From: Clavibacter sepedonicus
Lineage (GTDB): Bacteria > Actinomycetota > Actinomycetes > Actinomycetales > Microbacteriaceae
Assembly (NCBI RefSeq): GCF_000069225.1
Contig: NC_010407.1
Location: forward strand, 806,001-870,000
Direction of reading: 5' to 3'
DNA: 64,000 bases
The stretch's first letter is position 1. The number at the start of each line of letters is the position of its first letter. Below the pieces are notes generated by a model. It made no database searches, had not been told where the DNA came from, and was given only the letters and a program-made list of their open reading frames with translations. This document shows positions 43,965 to 52,797 of the stretch, piece by piece. Both the position numbers and the translations under genes were made by a program.

Positions 43965-45691
43965 CGTGCGTCCTCCCAGTCCCGGATCCGGTGCCCGTCG
44001 CCGAGCTCCCTCCACCCTCCACCCGCGGCGTCGCGCCAGGTGGCCGTCACGTCCTCCACAGTCGGCAGCTCGGTCGCGCCGGGTTCGAGCGTCGCGGCGA
44101 GCAGCTGCCGCGTGTAGGGGTGGTTCGGCCCCTGGAACACGCGCTCGGTCGGGCCGATCTCCACGATCCGCCCGCCGGTCATCACGGCCACGCGGTCCGC
44201 GACGCCGCGCACGACGGCGAGGTCGTGGCTGATGAAGAGGCAGCTGAGGCCCTTGTCGCGCTGCAGCCTGGCGAGCAGATCCAGGATCTCGGCCTGCACG
44301 CGCACGTCGAGCGCGGTCGTGATCTCGTCCGCGATCACGAGCTGCGGTCCGGCCGCGAGCGCCCGGGCGATCCCGACGCGCTGCCGCTGGCCGCCCGAGA
44401 GCTGGCTCGGCAGCCGGGCCGCGAAGTCCGGTGACAGCCCGACCTCGGTGAGGATCTCGCCCACGCGCTCCGCGGAGGCCCGGCCCGTGAACAGCTTGAG
44501 CGGCCGGGCGATCGCGGCGCCGACCGTGCGCCGGGGGTTGAGCGAGGTATCCGCGTTCTGGAACACGAGCTGCACCGCGCGCCGCAGCTCGGGCGAGCGG
44601 CCGGCGACCGCCCGGGTCAGGTCGCCCGTGACGCCGTCGCCGGTGAAGCGGAACGTGCCGGACTCGGTGGGCACGAGACCCGCGAGCGCGGTCGCGAGCG
44701 TGGTCTTGCCGCTCCCGGACTCGCCGACGACCGCGAGCGTCTCGCGCGGCGCGATGGTGAACGACACGTCGGACACCGCGGGCGGCAGTCCGCGCGCGTA
44801 CCGGACGACGAGGCCGTCGGCGGCGACCATCGGGGCCTCCGAGTCGGGAGCCGGAAGAGGGGCGGCGGTCGCCGGACCACGCGGGATCGCCGCCAGCAGC
44901 TCCCGCGTGTACGCGTGCTCGGGCGACGCGAACAGCTCCGCGGTCGGCCGGTGCTCCACGATGACGCCGTCGCGCATCACCGCGATCTCGTCGACCATCG
45001 TCGAGACGACGCCGAGGTCGTGGCTGACGAGCAGCACCGCCATGCCGAGCTCGCGGGCGAGGTCGCGGATCAGGGTCAGCACCGCGGCCTGCGTCACGAC
45101 GTCGAGCGCGGTCGTCGGCTCATCGAGCACGAGCACCCGGGGGCGCGCGGCGACGGCCATCGCGATCGCGATGCGCTGCTGCTGCCCGCCGGACAGCTGG
45201 TGGGGGTAGCGCCGCACGATGGTCGCGGGGTCGGGGAGGCGCACGAGCCGGATCAGCTCCTCGACCCGCTCGTCCTCGCTCGGCAGCCCGTGGCTCTCGA
45301 GCGCCTCGCGGAGCTGGCGGCCCACGCGCATGGAGGGCGTGAGCGCCTGGCCGGCGTTCTGCGCGACGACCGCTGCGGTGCCGCCGCGGAGCTCGCGCGT
45401 CGCGGCGGGCGAGAGGGCGAACACGTCGTCGCCGGCGACCTCCACGGATCCGCCCACGATGCGGGATCCGCGGCGCAGGTGCGCGAGCAGCGTCCGCGCG
45501 ACGGTGGACTTGCCGCTGCCCGACTCCCCGACGAGCCCGAGCGCGCGCCCGGCACGGATCTCGAAGCTCACGCCGCGGACCACCGGCACGTCGGTGCTCC
45601 CCGCCGCGTAGGAGATCGCGAGGTCGGCGACGCGGACGACGGTGCCGAGCCGCACCTGGCCGGTGAGGGTGTCTTCGACGTTCCCGGGCAT
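43961..45691 (-). CDS. fused double-ATPase of a peptide ABC transporter (DppD-DppF type)
   Basis: The 576-residue protein carries two complete ABC domains. The first has Walker A GESGSGKST (residues 55-63), LSGGQQQRIAIAMAVA and VLVLDEPTTALD; the second has GESGSGKTT (about 321-329), QLSGGQRQRVGIARALA and LVIADEITTALD. Each ends with the oligopeptide-specific tail HAYTRELLAAIP or HPYTRQLLAATL. It powers the two permeases encoded upstream. The second Walker B ends in D-E-I rather than D-E-P. Start TGATG overlaps the permease stop. Confidence 0.94.
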   Translation of the reverse strand: MPGNVEDTLTGQVRLGTVVRVADLAISYAAGSTDVPVVRGVSFEIRAGRALGLVGESGSGKSTVARTLLAHLRRGSRIVGGSVEVAGDDVFALSPAATRELRGGTAAVVAQNAGQALTPSMRVGRQLREALESHGLPSEDERVEELIRLVRLPDPATIVRRYPHQLSGGQQQRIAIAMAVAARPRVLVLDEPTTALDVVTQAAVLTLIRDLARELGMAVLLVSHDLGVVSTMVDEIAVMRDGVIVEHRPTAELFASPEHAYTRELLAAIPRGPATAAPLPAPDSEAPMVAADGLVVRYARGLPPAVSDVSFTIAPRETLAVVGESGSGKTTLATALAGLVPTESGTFRFTGDGVTGDLTRAVAGRSPELRRAVQLVFQNADTSLNPRRTVGAAIARPLKLFTGRASAERVGEILTEVGLSPDFAARLPSQLSGGQRQRVGIARALAAGPQLVIADEITTALDVRVQAEILDLLARLQRDKGLSCLFISHDLAVVRGVADRVAVMTGGRIVEIGPTERVFQGPNHPYTRQLLAATLEPGATELPTVEDVTATWRDAAGGGWRELGDGHRIRDWEDAR

Positions 45692-46572
45692 CACGCCATC
45701 CCCCTCTGCGCGCGGTCGACGCCGAGCGACTTGCTGAGCCCGTCGCCGCTGAGGTTGAGGCCGACCACGAGGGTCGCGAGCGCCACGATCGGCGCGAGCG
45801 TCCCGAGCGGCACGACCGTGAGGGCGGTGCGGTTCTCCTGCACCATCAGCCCCCAGTCGGGCGTCGGCGGGTTCGCGCCGAAGCCGAGGAAGGAGAGCGT
45901 CGAGATCAGCAGCACGATCCACGAGGCGCGCATCGCGTACTCCACGAGCACGACGTCGAGCACGTTCGGGAGGATCTCGCGGAAGACGATGCTCAGCGGC
46001 CCCTCGCCCCGGGCGCGCGCGGCCGTGACGTAGTCCTGCGTGATCACGGTCCGCGCGGCCCCGCGCACCACCCGCGTCACGGCGGGCGCGTACACGACGG
46101 TCACCGCGAGCACGATCACCCAGAGGCCGGATCCGAACACGGTCACCACCACGAGCAGCGCGAGGATCGACGGCACGCTCAGCAGAGCGTCCACGATCCG
46201 CATCACGACCTCGTCGAGCCAGCCCTCCGCGTACGCCGTGACGCAGCCGACGACCGTGCCGACCGCGACCGCGATGGTGGTCGCGAGGAACGTGACGACG
46301 AGCGCGTAGCGGCCGCCGTTGAGGGTGCGGGAGAGCACGTCGCGGCCGTACTGGTCGGTGCCGAGCCAGTGCGCCCACGTCGTGCCGGAGAGCACGTCGG
46401 TCGAGTCGGTCACGACGGGGTCGTGCCCGGCGATCCACGGCGCGAGCACCGCGAGCACGACGTGGATCGCGATGATCCCGAGGCCGACGGAGAGCGCCGT
46501 CGACGCCCGGAGCGGGGTCGTCCATCCGCGCAGGCGGCCGCCTCGGCGGGTGGGCAGGGGCGTCGCGGTCAT
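45691..46572 (-). CDS. peptide ABC transporter permease, DppC type
   Basis: The 293-residue protein has an N-terminal helix followed by HWLGTDQYGRDVLSRTLNGGRYAL, the OppC/DppC signature. About five further helices follow with the EAA loop DYVTAARARGEGPLSIVFREILPNVL, and it ends GFGANPPTPDWGLMVQENR. ATG 46572 overlaps the upstream permease stop (ATGA). It forms the membrane pore with the DppB-type permease. Confidence 0.94.
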   Translation of the reverse strand: MTATPLPTRRGGRLRGWTTPLRASTALSVGLGIIAIHVVLAVLAPWIAGHDPVVTDSTDVLSGTTWAHWLGTDQYGRDVLSRTLNGGRYALVVTFLATTIAVAVGTVVGCVTAYAEGWLDEVVMRIVDALLSVPSILALLVVVTVFGSGLWVIVLAVTVVYAPAVTRVVRGAARTVITQDYVTAARARGEGPLSIVFREILPNVLDVVLVEYAMRASWIVLLISTLSFLGFGANPPTPDWGLMVQENRTALTVVPLGTLAPIVALATLVVGLNLSGDGLSKSLGVDRAQRGMA

Positions 46573-47594
46573 GCGCGGGCCTTCCGTCGGGTGGATCGGG
46601 ATGATCGGGTGGCGGATCGGGCGGGCCGGGTGCGGCGGGCGCGCTGCCGGGTGCGGAGCCGGGGATCCAGCGCGAGCGCGATGAGGTCGGCGGCCAGGTT
46701 GCAGACCACGTACACGCCGGCGCTCAGCAGCGCGATGGCCTGGATCGTCGGCAGGTCGCGCGTGAAGACCGACTCGAGCATGAGCTTCCCCATGCCCGGG
46801 TAGTTGAAGACGTTCTCGACCACGACCACGCCGCCGAGCAGCCACGCGACGTTGAGCGCGACGACGTTGAGCGTCGGCAGCAGCGCGCTCGGCACCGCGT
46901 GCCGCCACACCACCTGCCGCGTGGTGAGCCCCTTGAGCTCGGCCGTCGTGACGAACTCCGAGGCCATGACGTCGATCGTCGAGGAGCGCATGGTGCGCAC
47001 GATGTAGGCGGCCATGGCGAGCGTCAGCACGATCACCGGCAGCGCCACCGAGGGCAGCAGCTCGGCGACCGTGGCGTCGCTGCCGCGGAGCACGACGGCG
47101 GGGAACACCGGGATCGTGATGGCGAACAGCAGCACGAGCACGGTGGCGACCATGAACTCGGGCACGCTCATCACCACGAGGCTCACGATGCTGATGACCG
47201 AGTCGCTCGCGCGGCCCCGGCGCACGCCCGCGACGACGCCGAGCACGAGCGACAGCGTCACGCCGACGAGCATCGCCGGCACCGCGATCAGCATGCTGTT
47301 GCGGAAGGCGACGAGCAGGGTCGGCGCGACCGGATCCCCGCTCACGAGCGAGGTGCCGAAGTCGCCGTGCGCGGCCCCCAGCAGCCAGTCGCCGTACCGC
47401 AGCCACACGTTCCGGTCGAGCCCGAGCGACTCGCGGAGCGTCGCGACCGCCTCGGGCGTCGCGTCCTGGCCGAGGAGCTGCTGCGCCACGTCGCCGGGCA
47501 GCAGCTGGATCGCGAGGAACACGAACAGCGAGGCGAGCACGATCGTGAGGATCGCGGTGCCCAGGCGGCGGGCGACCTGCACGGAGACGTTCAT
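46569..47594 (-). CDS. peptide ABC transporter permease, DppB type
   Basis: The 341-residue protein shows DppB features: VARRLGTAILTIVLASLFVFLAIQLLPGD at the N-terminus, LGLDRNVWLRYGDWLLGAAHGDFGTSL, the EAA loop SEFVTTAELKGLTTRQVVWRHAVPSALLP, and ENVFNYPGMGKLMLESVFTRDLPTIQ. The tail is very basic (RLRTRQRARRTRPARSATRS). Its ATG overlaps the stop of the binding-protein gene by 4 nt. Confidence 0.94.
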   Translation of the reverse strand: MNVSVQVARRLGTAILTIVLASLFVFLAIQLLPGDVAQQLLGQDATPEAVATLRESLGLDRNVWLRYGDWLLGAAHGDFGTSLVSGDPVAPTLLVAFRNSMLIAVPAMLVGVTLSLVLGVVAGVRRGRASDSVISIVSLVVMSVPEFMVATVLVLLFAITIPVFPAVVLRGSDATVAELLPSVALPVIVLTLAMAAYIVRTMRSSTIDVMASEFVTTAELKGLTTRQVVWRHAVPSALLPTLNVVALNVAWLLGGVVVVENVFNYPGMGKLMLESVFTRDLPTIQAIALLSAGVYVVCNLAADLIALALDPRLRTRQRARRTRPARSATRSSRSTRRKARA

Positions 47595-49248
47595 CGGCGG
47601 AATCCGATCGTGAGGTGGTCGAACTCGAAGCCGTACTCGCGGTAGTTCACGACGTCGCGGGAGATGCCGACGAGCCGGTCGCCGAACATGGGCGTCATGT
47701 CGGCGCTGTCCTCCACGACGATCCGCTGCGCGTCCTGGTAGAGCATCCGGCGCCGGTCGTCGTCCATGGTGGCGCGGGCGTCGTCGAGGAGCGCGTCGAA
47801 GGTCGGGTTCGACCACGCGCTCTCGTTGCAGGAGGAGCCGGTGCGGAAGATCTGGTTGAGCAGCTGGTCGATGGGCCGGCCGGTGAACCAGTAGCTCACC
47901 ATGAGCGGCTTCTGCATCCAGATCTCCGTGTAGTATAGGAGTCCGAGGACGCGTTGGTGACGGTGAGGTCGATCCCCGCGGCCTTCACCTGGTCGCGGTA
48001 GGCGACCGCCATGGGCGTGAACACCGACTCGTAGCTCGAGGTGTGGATCGTCGTCCGGAGCCCCGGCACGCCCGCCTTCGCGAGCAGCGCCTTCGCCTGC
48101 TCGGGGTCGTAGGCGCGGTCGACGTCGACGAACGCGGCGAGCGACGGCGGCACCGGGTTGTCCCAGCCGGCGGTGCCCGTGCCCTGCAGCGCGGTCGCGA
48201 GGATCTGCTCCGGGTCGTAGGCGAGCTTCATGGCCTGGCGCACGAGCGGGTCCTGGAACTCGGCGCTCGTGGCGAGCATCGGGATCGTGTACCACTGCGC
48301 GTTGTCGACCCGCGCGACCGTGGCGCGGCTCGACGCGGAGACGACGCGGGCGGTCGCGAAGTCGAGGTTGGTCTGCGAGATGAGGTCGATCTGCCCGGCG
48401 AGCAGCGCGTTCACGCGGGCCGTCGTGTCCTGGATGGAGGAGAAGTCGATGCCGTCGAGCACGGGTCGCCCGGCGAAGTGGCCATCGAAGGCCTCGACGC
48501 TGCCGGATCCCGCCGGGTGGAACGACGAGAGGCGGAACGGCCCCGTGCCGATCCCGGTGCTGCCGATGGTCGCGATCGCGTCGGCCGGCACGATGTAGCA
48601 CTGGTACGCCGTGAGCAGCGACGGGAACTCCGCGTTGGGGGTCTTCAGCTGGAAGACGAGGGTGAGCGGATCCGGCGCCGACATGCTGCCCGGGTCGAGC
48701 ATGTCACCGAGCACGCCGCCCTGCGGGGACGCCGTCGCGGGGTCGATGACGTGCTGGATGGAGGCGATCGCGTCGGCCGCCGTGAACCTGGTGCCGTCGT
48801 GGAAGCGCACGTCGCGGCGGAGTCGGAAGGTCCAGGTGACGCCGTCGGGCGACGCCGACCACTCCTCCGCGAGGTCCGCGACGGTCTGGCCCGTCTCGTC
48901 GAGCTTGACGAGCCGGTTGTAGAGGGCGCCGAGGTACTCGTACGCGGACAGCGAGCTGGCGGAGTCGAGCGTCTCGGCGGCGGATGCGGCCGGGCGCGCG
49001 ACCCGGAGGCGGCCGCCGGGCACGGGCGTGCCGGTCGCGGCGGCCTCGGGGATGGTGGTGCTGCTCGCGCCGGTGCTGCATCCGGTGAGGGCGAGCAGGC
49101 CGAGCCCGGCGAGCCCGGCGATCCCCGCGGTGCCCGCGAGGACGGCGCGGCGGCTGGGAGTGCGCGGCCGGTCCGGACGGTCGGCGATGCGCAGGGTGCG
49201 CGCGCTCGCGCCGGCGAGCGTGGCGCGGGTGGTGACGATCGATGGCAT
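47591..49248 (-). pseudogene. peptide-binding lipoprotein (SBP family 5), frameshifted
   Basis: From ATG 49248 the frame encodes a twin-arginine lipoprotein signal (SRRAVLAGTAGIAGLAGLGL, then LALTGCS) and a DppA/OppA-type binding domain (VADLAEEWSASPDGVTWTFR, FHDGTRFTAADAIASIQHVI). At about 47932-47938 (codon ~437) the frame is lost. The last ~115 residues (YYTEIWMQKPLMVSYWFTGR to GFEFDHLTIGFRR) continue in another frame. The junction reads TCCTATACTACACGG where TCCTACTACACGG would be in frame, i.e. an extra TA. The remaining operon genes are intact. Confidence 0.88.
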
Positions 49249-49267
49249 CGGGACGGGCCCTCCTCGT

Positions 49268-49287
49268 TATCGTTCAGGTGAACGATA
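49268..49287. promoter_or_regulatory. perfect palindromic operator candidate of the peptide-transport operon
   Basis: TATCGTTCA and TGAACGATA are perfect 9-bp inverted arms separated by GG. They lie 20 bp before the binding-protein start, just upstream of its GAGGAGGG ribosome site. Size and symmetry fit a TetR-family operator, and the last operon gene encodes a TetR protein. Confidence 0.7.
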
Positions 49288-49372
49288 GGCGAGATGCGGG
49301 CCCGTGGCGAATGCGGGGGCGCGCGCGGGCTCGGCGTCCGTGCGCGCCCCGGCCGTCGTGGGGTCTGCGCGA

Positions 49373-49840
49373 TCAGCCGGCGGCGGGCGCCTGCACGTCG
49401 AGGATCCAGGTGACGCCGAACCGGTCGGTGAGCATCCCGAAGCCCGCCGACCAGGCGGATGCCGCGAGCGGCTCGATCACGGTCGCGCCCTCGGCGAGCC
49501 CGCGCCACAGGCCCTCGATCTCGTCTAGCGTCTCGCCCCGCACCGACTGGAAGAAGGTGCGGTCGGTGATCGTCGCGCCCTGCGCGCGCGTCGTGGTGCC
49601 GGCGATCGCGCTGCCGTCGGCGTCGTCCTGGCCGGGCACGTCGTACGCCATGAGCCGGAAGCCGTCCGCGGTCTCGAGCTGGCCGAAGACGACCTTGTCC
49701 GCGCCGGGGGCCTCGGCCGGCATGCCGAAGTCGGAGTAGGCCGTGACGGCGACCTGCCCGCCGAAGACGCCCTGGTAGAAGTCGAGCGTCTGGCGCGCGG
49801 TGCCGCGGAAGTTGAGGTGGGTGGTGGTCGTGATGGTCAC
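49373..49840 (-). CDS. VOC-family (PhnB-like) protein
   Basis: The 155-residue protein begins TITTTTHLNFRGTARQTLDFYQGVFGGQVAVTAY, the PhnB/glyoxalase-3 start, and contains KVVFGQLETADGFRLMAYDVP, FFQSVRGETLDEIEGLWRGL and SAGFGMLTDRFGVTWILDV. Members bind small molecules or metals in a VOC fold; the catalytic role is unclear. GTG 49840 is preceded by GAGGAGACACC. It is divergent from a WYL regulator gene 103 bp away, which probably controls it. Confidence 0.87.
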   Translation of the reverse strand: MTITTTTHLNFRGTARQTLDFYQGVFGGQVAVTAYSDFGMPAEAPGADKVVFGQLETADGFRLMAYDVPGQDDADGSAIAGTTTRAQGATITDRTFFQSVRGETLDEIEGLWRGLAEGATVIEPLAASAWSAGFGMLTDRFGVTWILDVQAPAAG

Positions 49841-49931
49841 GGTGTCTCCTCGTGTGGGTGCGGGCCGGGGATCGGACCGCTGAGGAGCACTCTCCCGGGA
49901 GTGGAGGTCAGGGACGGTCCTCTACTCCGGC

Positions 49932-49937
49932 CAGACT
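49932..49937 (+). promoter_or_regulatory. leaderless -10 of the WYL regulator
   Basis: CAGACT ends 6 nt before ATG 49944, with no ribosome-binding sequence. Confidence 0.35.
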
Positions 49938-49943
49938 GGATCC

Positions 49944-50930
49944 ATGATCGGGAGCTCGTCGCGGATGCTGTCCCTCCTGTCGCTGCTGCAGACCCGGCGC
50001 GACTGGCCCGGGCGGATCCTCGCCGAGCGCCTCGAGGTCACCCCGCGCACCGTCCGCCGCGACGTCGAGCGGCTCCGCGAGCTCGGGTACGAGATCCGCT
50101 CGGTGAAGGGGCCGGACGGCGGCTACCGGCTGGCGGCCGGGGCGGAGCTGCCGCCGCTGCTGTTCGACGACGAGCAGGCCGTCGCGATCGCGGTCGCACT
50201 CCAGGCGGTACCCGCGATGGGCGTCGACGTCGACGAGGCGGCGGCGCGTGCCCTGGCGACCGTGCGGCAGGTCATGCCGTCGCGGCTGCGACACCGGGTC
50301 GACGGGATCCGCTTCACGGGCGCGGAGCCGGAGCCCGGGCCGGGGTCGGGCGCCGAGCCCCGCGTGGATCCGACGGTGCTGGAGGCCGTGAGCGCGGCGG
50401 TCCGCGACCGGCTGACGCTGCGCGTCGACCTGGCCGACCGCGTCGGGCAGGAGGGATCGTCCCGACGCGTCCAGCCGCACGCGATCGTGGCCCGGCGCTC
50501 GCGGTGGTACCTCGTGGCGTGGGACCTCGACCGTGACGACTGGCGCACCTTCCGCCTCGACCGAATGCTGCCGCGCACGCCGGCGGGCCCGCGGTTCGCG
50601 CCGCGGGAGCTGCCCGCGGCGGACGCGCGGACGTTCGTCGCGGCCCGGGCGAAGGGATCCGAGGCGGAGGACCGCTGGCCGTGCACGGGCGAGCTGCTCG
50701 TCGAGCTGCCCGCCCGGGCGGTCGCGCCGTGGATCGGCGACGGCGAGATGGAGGAGGTGTCGGCGACCTCGACGCGGATCACCGTCGGCTCGTGGTCGTG
50801 GACCGGGGTCCTCGCCGCCGTGGCCCGCTTCGACGCGCCGTTCTCCGTGATCGAGCCGGAGGAGCTGCGCGAGGCGGCCGGCGTGCTGGCCGCGCGCCTC
50901 CGCTCCGCGCAGGAGCCGCCGCGCGCCTGA
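49944..50930 (+). CDS. YafY-type HTH/WYL transcriptional regulator
   Basis: The 328-residue protein has an N-terminal winged helix (MLSLLSLLQTRRDWPGRILAERLEVTPRTVRRDVERLRELGY) and, after about residue 140, a WYL domain (RVQPHAIVARRSRWYLVAWDLDRDDWRTFRLDRM). A C-terminal extension follows. WYL regulators sense nucleic-acid or other ligands and often control a divergent VOC gene, as here. The 3' end is only 16 bp from the convergent permease-gene fragment at 50947. Confidence 0.9.
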   Translation: MIGSSSRMLSLLSLLQTRRDWPGRILAERLEVTPRTVRRDVERLRELGYEIRSVKGPDGGYRLAAGAELPPLLFDDEQAVAIAVALQAVPAMGVDVDEAAARALATVRQVMPSRLRHRVDGIRFTGAEPEPGPGSGAEPRVDPTVLEAVSAAVRDRLTLRVDLADRVGQEGSSRRVQPHAIVARRSRWYLVAWDLDRDDWRTFRLDRMLPRTPAGPRFAPRELPAADARTFVAARAKGSEAEDRWPCTGELLVELPARAVAPWIGDGEMEEVSATSTRITVGSWSWTGVLAAVARFDAPFSVIEPEELREAAGVLAARLRSAQEPPRA

Positions 50931-50944
50931 CGGGAGCGCGACGC

Positions 50945-51122
50945 CCTCAGCTCACGTGCACGTCCGGCCGCCGCGACCGCACCGGCTCGGCGCGCCGCAG
51001 CACCTCGCGCGTGACCGGGGCGACCTCGCCCGTGCCCGTCACGAGGAAGCGCAGGAGGTTGCCGAGGGGCGACCCCTCCGTCCACTCGAAGTAGACGCCG
51101 GGCTTGACGCCCGTGAGGTCGC
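50945..51122. repeat. 178-bp direct repeat, copy 1 (intact permease 3' end)
   Basis: This segment matches 52621-52797 except for about three substitutions and one extra base (GAGGGGCGACCC here, GAGGGTGACCC there). Both copies have the same orientation and bracket a ~1.5-kb segment. Confidence 0.93.
50947..51122 (-). pseudogene. orphan 3' end of an APC-type permease gene
   Basis: The fragment encodes the last ~58 residues of the permease ([20 protein letters not shown] and on to RRPDVHVS with its stop at 50947) in an unbroken frame, but has no 5' part. Its sequence past GTGAGGTCGC diverges from the permease gene. The close convergent fit with the WYL gene suggests this copy keeps the original gene junction and that DNA was inserted or duplicated behind it. 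Confidence 0.8.
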
Positions 51123-51371
51123 CATCGCGGCCAGGCCCTCAAGAGTCGTGAGTCCATGGGTCGGGCGGGCGATCGGTGGAGAGGAGCCTGTGAGCGTGGG
51201 CCGGTCAAGTCTTGGGTGGGGTGCGAGTCGACTCTGCTGGCGAGCGGGGCGACGACGGTCTCCGCATCGGAGCCTCCCCGCACAGGGCGCGACGTCTGTG
51301 GCGACATCGCACCCCGCGCCGGGCAGGATCACGAGGATTCCTTAGGTGACGTAGAAGGCGTGACCCGTAAG

Positions 51372-51620
51372 TCAGTACCCGCGCGGTGTGTCGCGCCTGT
51401 CGCTCTCGCGTCGTTCCTCGGTGACCGGCTCAACACCTTCGCGTCGCCTTCGAGCCCGGTACTCCAGGAATCCGACGATCAGAAGGACCCCAGTGGCACC
51501 GATCGCGATCCCTTGGACAAGAGCCCGCTCGGTGGGAAGGACGATGCTCAGAGTCCCGACCCCGATCAAGATCACGAAATAGAGGACATCCGATGGCCTG
51601 GCGTTCTTGATCTTGTTCAC
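51372..51620 (-). CDS. small two-helix membrane protein, possible immunity protein
   Basis: From GTG 51620 the 82-residue protein has two hydrophobic helices (VLYFVILIGVGTLSIVLP and LVQGIAIGATGVLLIVGFL) and a highly charged tail (YRARRRREGVEPVTEERRES). It starts 7 nt after the stop of a secreted-protein gene, so the two form an operon. Small membrane proteins in this position often confer immunity to a secreted antagonist; nothing in the sequence proves that. Base composition is lower in GC than the flanks. Confidence 0.55.
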   Translation of the reverse strand: MNKIKNARPSDVLYFVILIGVGTLSIVLPTERALVQGIAIGATGVLLIVGFLEYRARRRREGVEPVTEERRESDRRDTPRGY

Positions 51621-51627
51621 TACCGCC

Positions 51628-52525
51628 TCATTCGCAATTCGAATGATCAGTGCGGACCCAGGGGCGGTTGGCCTCGATACGCGTCTGGTAGCAGGTCGAG
51701 AACCCGTAGGTTCCGGAATTGTACGCGTCTCTCACGAAGCCGATGATGTCTCCGAGCTTCGGTGCCCCGAACGCCGCGCAGCCAGCGATGATGAACCACT
51801 TCACTGCACTTGGGATCTTCGAAGACGCTGCGCACAGTCCAGCGACACCTGTTGATCCGAGGAATGCGGCTGCAGCAGCGATCGCACGCATCTGCGAGCC
51901 CAGGAGGTTCACGTAGAAGCCAACACCTTGGGCAGCGTTGCCGAGGCCGAAGGTGACGAGCGGATCCACGGCGACGGGGAACGCGGCGTGATCGGGATCG
52001 ACGGTCTGAGTGAGCGTGTCCCCAGCGAGTGAGAAGTGGGTCGCGACCGGGCGACCATGGGCATCGACGGCCCACGGAGCGTCGATGTGCCCGGCCGTGA
52101 TGCTTCCGGCGCCAGGCTCGAGAGCGGACACAATGTCAAATCCGGTTCCGCGGGCCACAGCGTGGAAGCCATCGGGGAGGCGGGGGGAAAGGAGGTCGAG
52201 CGGGCACCATCGCGCAGTACGGTGACCGCTTGCACTTCTCCCGAACGGACTTGGACCAGGGACTCCTCTGGCAAAGCCGACGTGACGCTCACCGCCCGGC
52301 GGCGGTGGGAAGGGCGGCGGCGGGGGTCAGACTGCTCGGAGCTGACCAGTCGAGCCCGACGCGTTCGCGTTGACCGACGGCCACGAGCGCTCTATCTATT
52401 ACTGCATGAGTTGACTGGTCGTTCGTCCTGTCAGCTGCCGAGACGGCTTCGGCCGTCAGGCCGTTGACGCAGATGGTAACTGCCAGAGCGAGGAGCATCG
52501 TTGCTCCCCGGACATGAGCTTTCAT
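51628..52525 (-). pseudogene. decayed secreted protein with actinobacterial 'AVDAxGxPVxTHF' repeat region
   Basis: ATG 52525 starts a clear signal peptide (MLLALAVTICVNGLTAEAVS, cleaved after VSA). The frame is lost near 52290-52330, continues in a second frame (TSALPEESLVQVRSGEVQAV) and shifts again near 52180-52215. The third frame reads ITAGHIDAPWAVDAHGRPVA, THFSLAGDTLTQTVDPDHAA, FPVAVDP and a hydrophobic C-terminal domain ending with four Cys in about 75 residues. The middle is common in secreted actinobacterial proteins with variable C-termini, some antibacterial. Two frameshifts make it a likely pseudogene. Confidence 0.6.
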
Positions 52526-52620
52526 CGGGTTCCATTCGATTTGCGACGCCCAGCGGCGTCGCGCCGAACATACGCATTCGGGAGGCGCGTGCGCCGAGCT
52601 CCTGCACAGGCGTGGCACCG

Positions 52621-52797
52621 CCTCAGCTCACATGCACGTCCGGCCGCCGCGACCGCACCGGCTCGGCGCGCCGCAGCACCTCGCGCGTGACCGGGGCGAC
52701 CTCGCCCGTGCCCGTCACGAGGAAGCGCAGGAGGTTGCCGAGGGTGACCCCTCCGTCCACTCGAAGTAGACGCCGGGCTTCACGCCCGTGAGGTCGC
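52621..52797. repeat. 178-bp direct repeat, copy 2 (within the permease pseudogene)
   Basis: This copy is 177 bp, with a one-base deletion near 52740 that shifts the permease frame. The match to copy 1 begins at CCTCAGCTCAC and ends at GTGAGGTCGC. Confidence 0.93.

Noticed and set aside
51039-51332. Reverse frame of 97 codons running from the 1.5-kb segment into repeat copy 1
   Set aside because: Its end is the permease fragment read in the wrong frame and its start has no family or translation signal.
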